Assembly: GCA_014380605.1 (NCBI GenBank)
Contig: JACMJO010000070.1
Span: 1 to 5,161 of the forward strand
Direction of reading: 5' to 3'
Length of the DNA stretch: 5,161 bases
Origin: Fimbriimonadaceae bacterium
GTDB lineage: Bacteria; Armatimonadota; Fimbriimonadia; Fimbriimonadales; Fimbriimonadaceae
Shown: positions 1 through 4,169 of the stretch, in pieces
Position numbering within the stretch: position 1 is the stretch's first letter
Layout: each line of letters begins with the position of its first letter
Notes under the pieces: generated by a model
Told to the model about the DNA's origin: nothing
Seen by the model: the letters and a program-made list of their open reading frames with translations, nothing else
Databases searched by the model: none
Position numbers and translations under genes: made by a program

Positions 1-268
1 TGATCCGCCGACGCGAATCCAGATAGGCCCGTTGCATGATCCTCAACAGCCAATTCAAGAAAGGACGCCCCGGGATATAGCTGTCGAAACCGCGCCAAGC
101 TTTGACCAGGGTGTCCTGCAGGAGGTCTTCCGCGTCGGAGACATTGCGAGTCAGTTGGAGCGCCATCGAATAGGCCCGTCGTTTTGAGGTCGAAACCATC
201 TCGTCGAACCTCGCAAAGTCCAAAGACTTGCTCTCGTTGATTGAACTCTCCAGCAATACTCCGCTCAT
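1..268 (-). CDS. ECF-type RNA polymerase sigma factor, N-terminal part (cut by window edge)
   Basis: The reverse strand encodes 89 residues from an ATG at 268 and is still open at base 1. Residues about 17-58 read as sigma-70 region 2.1-2.2, ending in the hallmark DAEDLLQDTLVKAW (45-58). Residues 59-88 fit region 2.3-2.4, with FLNWLLRIMQRAYLD followed by an arginine cluster. This is the ECF (group 4) pattern: region 2 begins almost at the N-terminus, with no region 1. Such factors bind core RNA polymerase through region 2 and recognise the -10 element with region 2.4. Region 4, which reads the -35 element, lies outside the window. The start is supported by GGAGAG just upstream. The gene is divergent from the receiver-like gene at 464. 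No anti-sigma partner is visible; one could lie downstream, off the left edge. The family call is firm, but the regulon is unknown. Confidence 0.93.
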   Translation of the reverse strand, partial: MSGVLLESSINESKSLDFARFDEMVSTSKRRAYSMALQLTRNVSDAEDLLQDTLVKAWRGFDSYIPGRPFLNWLLRIMQRAYLDSRRRI

Positions 269-463
269 CTGCTCTCCAATCGCCGGGTTGCGGCTCAGCT
301 TCGTAAACTCATGTTTTGGGATTTAGGTTCCAATGATCATTCGATATTGGTCGCTTTGGCTATTCACATGGATGGCGGCCGATTCTTCCAAAAGAGATGT
401 CGCTTTCCATGTCCGCTTTGTGTAAGCTCAATACCGGGGGAAGGGCAGATCAAGCCTTAGAAT
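269..463. promoter_or_regulatory. Divergent intergenic region between sigma factor and receiver-like gene
   Basis: This spacer should hold promoters for both divergent genes. On the minus strand, GGAAC at 331-327 matches the common ECF -35 core and would suit autoregulation, but no convincing -10 follows it. An imperfect inverted repeat, CCAAT (330-334) and ATTGG (346-350), surrounds the palindrome ATGATCAT (333-340) and could be an operator. No clear sigma-70 promoter was found for the plus-strand gene. The specific sites are inference. Confidence 0.3.
272..277 (-). promoter_or_regulatory. Shine-Dalgarno site of the sigma factor gene
   Basis: On the reverse strand GGAGAG lies just before the ATG at 268, with 5 nt between GGAG and the start. 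It fixes this ATG in preference to the one at 311, which opens only a five-codon frame ending in TGA. It is the clearest ribosome binding site in the window. Confidence 0.7.
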
Positions 464-829
464 ATGAAGTTTGTCTTGATTACAAAAGATCCGGCGGTAG
501 TGGAAGCCGCCAACAGCGGGTTTCATCCCGACGATACGGTTGAAGTCTTCGAGGATTGGACCAAGGCTCTGGAAAGCGCCGAGGGGACCGACCTCTTGTT
601 TGTGGATCTCCTGGCGACCCTCAATGAGCCTCACAAGATAGCCGGGTACGAGGCGTTTGCCTACGCAAAGATGGATCACGCGATGGCAAAAAGCATCCCG
701 CTCGTCCTGATCTCGCCCCCCGAGGAGTACGAGCTGGACTTCATGGCCGGGTGGCCCGATTTCGTCTTCGGCCACGTCCGGCGGCCCGTCGACTACCGCA
801 TATTCCGCCGAGCCTCAACTTGGATTTAG
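464..829 (+). CDS. small stand-alone receiver-like (CheY-fold) protein
   Basis: A 121-residue protein whose whole length fits one response-regulator receiver domain. Beta-1 is KFVLIT (2-7) followed by acidic D9. Beta-3 is DLLFVDLL (43-50), with D48 at the phospho-acceptor position. Beta-4 is IPLVLIS (78-84), with S84 at the conserved Thr/Ser position. Beta-5 is FVFGHVRRP (100-108), where R107-P108 stands in place of the usual Lys-Pro. The acidic patch after beta-1 appears reduced to one residue. There is no output domain, so it would act by protein contact as CheY or Spo0F do, or as a phosphorylation-independent pseudo-receiver. No histidine kinase is nearby. A purine-rich stretch at 436-445 is too far from the ATG for a normal Shine-Dalgarno. 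Coding status is likely; the receiver assignment rests on motif spacing only, without a profile search. Confidence 0.72.
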   Translation: MKFVLITKDPAVVEAANSGFHPDDTVEVFEDWTKALESAEGTDLLFVDLLATLNEPHKIAGYEAFAYAKMDHAMAKSIPLVLISPPEEYELDFMAGWPDFVFGHVRRPVDYRIFRRASTWI

Positions 830-844
830 GCTTGAAGGGGCCCA

Positions 845-853
845 TGGTACACT
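845..853 (+). promoter_or_regulatory. possible extended -10 promoter of tRNA-Pro
   Basis: TGGTACACT reads as an extended -10 (TGN plus TACACT). It would place transcription start near 860, a few bases before the mature tRNA 5' end at 867. No good -35 box is seen at the right distance; an extended -10 can work with a poor -35. Confidence 0.35.
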
Positions 854-866
854 TTTGATCCCCAAT

Positions 867-943
867 CGGGATGTAGCTCAGCTTGGTAGAGCGCTGCGTT
901 CGGGACGCAGAGGCCGCAGGTTCGAATCCTGTCATCCCGACCA
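867..943 (+). tRNA. tRNA-Pro(CGG)
   Basis: A complete 77-nt cloverleaf. The acceptor stem CGGGATG pairs fully with CATCCCG, followed by discriminator A and an encoded CCA. The D arm contains AGCTCAG and TTGGTAGAGC. The anticodon stem CTGCG/CGCAG closes the 7-nt loop TTCGGGA, giving anticodon CGG (901-903), which reads proline CCG. The T arm contains GGTTCGAATCC. A C1:G72 pair, A73 and G37 after the anticodon all fit bacterial tRNA-Pro. The M50 protease gene starts 30 nt after the CCA end with no terminator between them, so read-through into that gene is plausible. No second copy of the tRNA 3' end is present in the window, so there is no sign of integration at this tRNA. Confidence 0.97.
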
Positions 944-973
944 ATCTTGTAAAGGCCCTCAAGCTAGGAATAG

Positions 974-1831
974 ATGCTAGAACGGCTTAACTCATTTCTC
1001 AACTGGTCCGTCCGAGTGGGCAGGATGTTCGGCATCCCGATCAGTCTGCATATCACGCTGGTCTTCTTCCTGGTACCTGCCATTTCTGGCCGAGGTCTCG
1101 GGCTTTGGTACTCCCTGGAATGGATCGTCCTGGTTGTGCTCAGCATCCTGCTTCACGAGCTCGGCCACGCGCTGACTGCGAAGCGATTCCGGCTCACCAA
1201 CCTATCGATCATGCTGCACGGCTTTGGCGGCTTTGCCGTGTCGAGTGGCAACCGAACTCCGACCCAGTCGCTGATGATTTCGTTGGCTGGCCCCGCCGTT
1301 ACCTTCGTCCTCGGATTCTTATGCCTTGGAATCGGAGCCTACGGCGGCGACTCCGCAACCCCTGGAACCCAAGCCTCAACCCAACTCTTTCTCATCGAAT
1401 CCCTCGGCCGGTTCAACATCTTGCTCGGCATCCTGAACCTGCTTCCCAGCTTGCCATTCGATGGTGGACAAGCCCTCGTCGCCATCCTCAACCGAAGAAT
1501 CTCCGAGTTCAAAGCAACCCGCCGGGTGGGCCACCTGGGCCTGATCCTGACCCCAATCTTGGCGATCTATGGATTCCTGACAAACAACGGATTCCTAACC
1601 ATCTTTGGCCTCATGGGCTTCCTAACCTCCCTCATGACCCTCCTCCAGACCGGAGGCGTCCGCTTTCGAGAGTCCCTCGACGATCGACGGGATCGCAAGG
1701 AAGTAGAAGCCGTCAATAAGCGGAGAGAGGAAAAGACTCAGGCTTACCTAAGCGAAGTTCAATCCCGAGAGAAACAGCGCGAAGAAAAAGAAAGGCTCCG
1801 CAAAATTCTGGAAGCCTCCATGGATGACTAA
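974..1831 (+). CDS. site-2 protease family (M50) intramembrane zinc metalloprotease
   Basis: A 285-residue polytopic membrane protein. The zinc-binding motif HELGH is at 61-65 inside a hydrophobic helix (about 46-66), preceded by a first helix around 25-38. The second family motif, NLLPSLPFDGG (155-165), supplies the third metal ligand D163; it is a variant of the usual N-x-x-P-x-P-x-x-D-G. GFGGF (83-87) and SLAGPAV (103-109) are typical of the compact S2P subgroup. Further helices lie near 99-122, 142-160 and 185-226. The tail (about 232-285) is highly charged and probably a cytoplasmic coiled coil; no PDZ or CBS domain is present. Members cut transmembrane substrates such as anti-sigma factors or signal-peptide remnants; the substrate here is unknown. 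The ATG at 974 has AGGAA only 3 nt upstream; ATG 1025 (residue 18) is a possible alternative. The stop overlaps the next gene by 8 nt. Confidence 0.93.
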   Translation: MLERLNSFLNWSVRVGRMFGIPISLHITLVFFLVPAISGRGLGLWYSLEWIVLVVLSILLHELGHALTAKRFRLTNLSIMLHGFGGFAVSSGNRTPTQSLMISLAGPAVTFVLGFLCLGIGAYGGDSATPGTQASTQLFLIESLGRFNILLGILNLLPSLPFDGGQALVAILNRRISEFKATRRVGHLGLILTPILAIYGFLTNNGFLTIFGLMGFLTSLMTLLQTGGVRFRESLDDRRDRKEVEAVNKRREEKTQAYLSEVQSREKQREEKERLRKILEASMDD

Positions 1832-2915
1832 GCTTCATACTCCAAGCATGCTTGCGATTCTCGCTGCCTTGGCCATCCAAGTTGCGCCCGGCGCGGTTCA
1901 AGTCACCCCGGCCGGGTTCGAGGCGGCGCGCGAGCCCCAGGTTGCCATTGGCCCCGATGAGCGGGTCTATGTGGCTTATGGAATGGGCGATGCGGTCTAT
2001 GTCTCCATCTCCACCGACCAGGGCGCGAGCTTTGGCGCTCCCATCAAGGTGGGCGAGCCGGGCAAGCTCTCCCTGGGCATGCGGCGAGGGCCGCGAATCG
2101 TGGCGGGCGGAAAGTTTATCGCCATCACCGCCGTTTATGGCGCTCAGGGCAAGGGTCGGGATGGCGACGTCGTGGCGTTTCGATCCTCTGACCTGGGCAA
2201 AACCTGGTCCGCGCCGGTCCGAGTGAACGACGTCGAGGGCTCGGCGAGGGAGGGGCTGCACGGCATGGCCCTATCCCCCAAGGGCACCATCGCGTGCGCC
2301 TGGCTGGACCTGCGCGATGGGAAAACCAAGCTCTACCTCTCGGCCTCCGAAACTGGCGGCGCGAAGTGGTCCGAGAACAGGCTGGTCTACGCCTCGCCCA
2401 GCGGCTCCATCTGCGAGTGCTGCCATCCATCCCTCGCTTTCGACTTCACCGGCAAGCTCCAAATCCTCTTCCGAAACTCCCTCGATGGGGCCCGAGACAT
2501 GTACCTCGCCACCTCCACCGACCTCCAAGCCTTCTCCTCCGCCGCCAAGGTTGGCGAAGGCACGTGGCTGCTGAAGGCTTGCCCGATGGATGGCGGAATG
2601 GTTGCCTTCGCGAAACCGTTTATGCTCACGGCTTGGAGGCGGGAGAACGAGATCTACCTATGTGGAGCCAATGGCAAGGAGGCTTTCCTGGGCAAGGGCC
2701 AACAGCCCTGGATCGCCGTCGGCGGTAACAGAATCTACGTCGTCTGGCAGAAAGGGCGAGGAATCATGGGCACTGATTTAGTAACAGATCCCTATCGGCT
2801 CTCCGAATCCGGGGCCTCTCCCGTCGTCACCGCCTCCCAAAAAACCGTCATCGCCGCCTGGACCGAAAACGGCATCCGCGCCTTTCGCTTTCCCCATACG
2901 CTCCCTAACCCCTAA
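1824..2915 (+). CDS. secreted sialidase-like (BNR/Asp-box) beta-propeller protein
   Basis: 363 residues. The N-terminus has K3, then a hydrophobic stretch (about 9-20) and small residues near 21-24, as in a Sec signal peptide. The mature part contains Asp-boxes, S-x-D-x-G-x-x-[F/W]: STDQGASF (63-70) and SSDLGKTW (121-128). Degenerate copies are SETGGAKW (175-182) and the one starting at S231. These mark blades of a sialidase-fold propeller. Catalytic Arg/Tyr/Asp residues cannot be assigned by eye, so enzyme activity is not claimed; many such proteins only bind or have unknown roles. A cysteine cluster CECC (197-200) and C253 in ACPMDGG may form disulfides or a metal site. The ATG lies within the last codons of the M50 gene (ATGACTAA, 8-nt overlap), with GGAAG 9 nt upstream, so translation is probably coupled. 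It is the last gene of this unit. Confidence 0.88.
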   Translation: MTKLHTPSMLAILAALAIQVAPGAVQVTPAGFEAAREPQVAIGPDERVYVAYGMGDAVYVSISTDQGASFGAPIKVGEPGKLSLGMRRGPRIVAGGKFIAITAVYGAQGKGRDGDVVAFRSSDLGKTWSAPVRVNDVEGSAREGLHGMALSPKGTIACAWLDLRDGKTKLYLSASETGGAKWSENRLVYASPSGSICECCHPSLAFDFTGKLQILFRNSLDGARDMYLATSTDLQAFSSAAKVGEGTWLLKACPMDGGMVAFAKPFMLTAWRRENEIYLCGANGKEAFLGKGQQPWIAVGGNRIYVVWQKGRGIMGTDLVTDPYRLSESGASPVVTASQKTVIAAWTENGIRAFRFPHTLPNP

Positions 2916-3011
2916 GTCCGCACGACATTCACGGCGCTCGAGCCTCGCTCGTTGCCCGCGATCGCCTAATAATCTTAGGATGCGGTGATTTGGCACCAGG
3001 TAATTGTCCTT

Positions 3012-3111
3012 TCGTCGCGTTTTTTCTCGACGGAGTTTGAACCTGGTCGCGACCGTTTTGCGACCAAATTCGAATCTGGGTTTGACCGGTTTTTCAGGTT
3101 CATTTGAGGCG
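3012..3111. repeat. degenerate tandem repeat, period about 33 nt
   Basis: Roughly three decayed units start near 3012, 3045 and 3079. Shared blocks recur at an offset of 33-34: TCGCG at 3015 and 3048; CGAC at 3028 and CGACC at 3061; TTTGAACCTGG (3036) against TTCGAATCTGG (3069), followed by a third, weaker copy near 3102; and GACC-G-TTTT at 3051 and 3084. By eye 3027-3046 and 3060-3079 match at about 14 of 20 positions. A run of T bases occurs in each unit. It is non-coding and its function is unknown. Confidence 0.45.
3044..3066. repeat. perfect 7-bp inverted repeat within the tandem repeat
   Basis: TGGTCGC (3044-3050) and GCGACCA (3060-3066) are exact inverted copies around a 9-nt loop, and GGTCGCGACC (3045-3054) is itself a 10-bp palindrome. 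It could form a hairpin or bind a dimeric protein. No T run follows directly, so it is not a standard terminator. Confidence 0.4.
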
Positions 3112-3185
3112 GGTTTTTCTGCATCGTTTTTTACTGTGTTCTAGCACTTGTGTGTTTCACTTGTGAATATGGACAAGTTGGGGTG

Positions 3186-3377
3186 GAGAGTTGAGAGTTG
3201 AGAGTAAAGAGTGAGACTCTCCGCTTCCGAGCTCTCTCTCCTACCTATAAGCGTTTGGAATGCGTTTTTGTCAACCAACTCCGCGAAAGAATGGGACCAC
3301 TTTTGAGTCGCTTCACCTTGCGGCGCTGCCGGACCACTGTGGGATTTGAGCTTGCGGACTCTCAACTCTCAGCTCTC
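3186..3377. repeat. 192-bp segment bounded by 20-nt inverted heptamer-repeat arms
   Basis: The left arm (3186-3205) is nearly three copies of GAGAGTT. The right arm (3358-3377) is the same on the opposite strand, 19 of 20 bases complementary, with one T-to-C change. Between them is about 150 bp of unique, non-coding DNA. The layout resembles a small non-autonomous or palindromic dispersed repeat, but no target-site duplication is seen and the arms are simple sequence, so they might have arisen by slippage. Copies elsewhere in the genome would decide. Confidence 0.5.
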
Positions 3378-3401
3378 AACTCAAAGTGCCCTACCATAAC
3401 C

Positions 3402-3450
3402 ATCATGCGCAAGCGATGGGTTTGGATTGGAGTAGCGGCGACCGCCCTGA
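3402..3450 (+). repeat. direct repeat, copy 1 (peptide gene start)
   Basis: These 49 bases recur at 4000-4048 with a single difference (G at 3440, A at 4038). The repeat covers the ATG and the first 15 codons of the two short peptide genes. Upstream the two copies share only scattered bases, and downstream they diverge quickly. Confidence 0.9.
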
Positions 3451-3515
3451 CATTCGTTGCCTTCGCCATGTTCCGCCGCCAACCCGACGGTCTCTACCTC
3501 ACGTCAAGGCAATAG
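3405..3515 (+). CDS. short one-helix peptide, copy 1; possibly an N-terminal gene remnant
   Basis: Encodes 36 residues: a basic start MRKR, a hydrophobic segment (about 5-23) and then RRQPD and a short tail. It looks like a membrane anchor or uncleaved signal sequence. The protein made at 4003 shares 20 of its 29 positions, including the first 15 without change. No Shine-Dalgarno is seen before the ATG. Short length and an abrupt stop suggest the beginning of a once longer exported or anchored protein; a genuine small membrane peptide is the alternative. The hydrophobic character is kept where the DNA has diverged (TFVAFAMF here, ILAVFALL in the other copy), which hints at selection on the helix. 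I do not recognise the family. It is convergent with the gene at 3600-3923. Confidence 0.35.
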   Translation: MRKRWVWIGVAATALTFVAFAMFRRQPDGLYLTSRQ

Positions 3516-3599
3516 AGGTTGGCGAGCGCTGCGACTGCCAGTCAGTTGAATTCCATTGTTTTGGCTGACTCTCGTAGCGGACAAGTTGGTCGTCGGCGT

Positions 3600-3923
3600 C
3601 TACAGAGGCAATCGCGGCTGCATCGTTTCATTATCAGCCTTCTTGAGAGCCCGATTTGAAAGAGTTACTCCGAGAACTCCAATTGACATGGCGACGGCAG
3701 CGGTGACGGTGTAAACCAAGGTGTAGGGGCTGGGAAATCCTGGCAGAAAGGCCAAGATAATTAGCGCGGATGCGAACACCGTAAAGCCTGACAAACCGAA
3801 TGCAACCATCCAGAATGCTTGCCTCATAACTTGAGTATGGCCCAGTTGATGGTTGCAGTATCTGATCGGAAGCTCGTGATTGTTACCGGGCCATTCCAGC
3901 GCTGAATCTGGCTCAGCCTTCAA
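3600..3923 (-). CDS. small membrane protein with two predicted helices, unknown function
   Basis: 107 residues from a TTG start, with AGGGA a few bases upstream; an internal ATG at 3827 (residue 33, MRQAFWMV) gives a 75-residue form that begins right at the first helix and may be the true product. Two hydrophobic segments lie at about 34-60 and 67-89, separated by a short turn containing PGFPSPY. The C-terminus is polar and charged, with RALKKADNE. I know of no function for this layout. The gene lies on the opposite strand between the two copies of the short peptide start, convergent with copy 1 and divergent from copy 2. The even two-helix pattern argues for a real gene, but no homologue could be checked. 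Confidence 0.5.
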   Translation of the reverse strand: MKAEPDSALEWPGNNHELPIRYCNHQLGHTQVMRQAFWMVAFGLSGFTVFASALIILAFLPGFPSPYTLVYTVTAAVAMSIGVLGVTLSNRALKKADNETMQPRLPL

Positions 3924-3999
3924 TGTCCGTCCCTGCTGAACCGAATCCCTCCGCCTGCCACCACTTCACGGCTGACCGAGAAACCGCACTACACTAGCG

Positions 4000-4048
4000 A
4001 TCATGCGCAAGCGATGGGTTTGGATTGGAGTAGCGGCAACCGCCCTGA
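4000..4048 (+). repeat. direct repeat, copy 2 (peptide gene start)
   Basis: The second copy of the 49-base repeat at 3402-3450, 598 bp downstream in the same orientation, with one mismatch. Homologous recombination between the two would delete the intervening small membrane protein gene. Confidence 0.9.
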
Positions 4049-4092
4049 TCCTTGCCGTCTTTGCCCTCCTCCCTCGCGAACCCGACGCCTAG
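4003..4092 (+). CDS. short one-helix peptide, copy 2; possibly an N-terminal gene remnant
   Basis: Encodes 29 residues: MRKR, a hydrophobic segment (about 5-23), then PREPDA and TAG. Its first 15 residues are identical to the peptide at 3405. No Shine-Dalgarno is visible. It lies 77 nt before the likely start of the long unrecognised gene at 4170 but in another reading frame. It may therefore be an upstream leader peptide, a decayed gene start, or the original start of the downstream gene separated by a frameshift; I slightly favour a decayed start. A small hydrophobic peptide of this size would also resemble a type I toxin, but no antisense RNA can be recognised. Confidence 0.35.
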   Translation: MRKRWVWIGVAATALILAVFALLPREPDA

Positions 4093-4169
4093 TTTCATTC
4101 GCGGTCCTGTGGCTACCCCTCAATCCACAAACCAACAACGCCACCAATCCTGCCAGCCGTCAAATCCAC

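Larger units (their letters stand above)
2916..3404. other. gene-poor, repeat-bearing intergenic region
   Basis: No frame here looks like a real gene; the short open frames are made of simple-sequence or repeat bases. After the propeller gene there is a weak hairpin, CGAGC (2939-2943) and GCTCG (2947-2951), without a T run, so termination there is doubtful. Next come a degenerate tandem repeat (about 3012-3111), several T runs up to about 3132, and a segment bounded by inverted heptamer arms (3186-3377). Base use differs from the dense coding DNA to the left. Confidence 0.6.

Noticed and set aside
294..311. Five-codon minus-strand frame (M-S-L-R-S-stop) upstream of the sigma factor
   Set aside because: Too short to judge, with no Shine-Dalgarno; any ATG can produce this by chance.
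1105..1719. 204-residue open frame inside the protease gene
   Set aside because: It lies in another frame within the clearly recognised M50 gene, and its Pro/Arg-rich product is typical of a shadow in GC-rich DNA.
1713..2261. 182-residue minus-strand open frame across the protease/propeller junction
   Set aside because: Antisense to two well-supported genes; the product is low-complexity and has no recognisable domain.
2939..2951. Hairpin CGAGC-CTC-GCTCG after the propeller gene as a terminator
   Set aside because: Only 5 bp with no T tract; too weak to annotate as an intrinsic terminator.
3141..3365. 74-residue minus-strand open frame in the repeat-bounded segment
   Set aside because: Its C-terminal third is translated heptamer repeat and its N-terminus lies in the opposite arm; it has no Shine-Dalgarno and no protein-like pattern.
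3186..3377. CRISPR array
   Set aside because: The GAGAGTT copies are contiguous heptamers in two opposed arms, without regular repeats and unique spacers, and no cas gene is present.
3540..3570. Inverted repeat AGTCAG/CTGACT between the convergent genes as a bidirectional terminator
   Set aside because: Only 6-bp arms with a 19-nt loop and no flanking T run; expected by chance.
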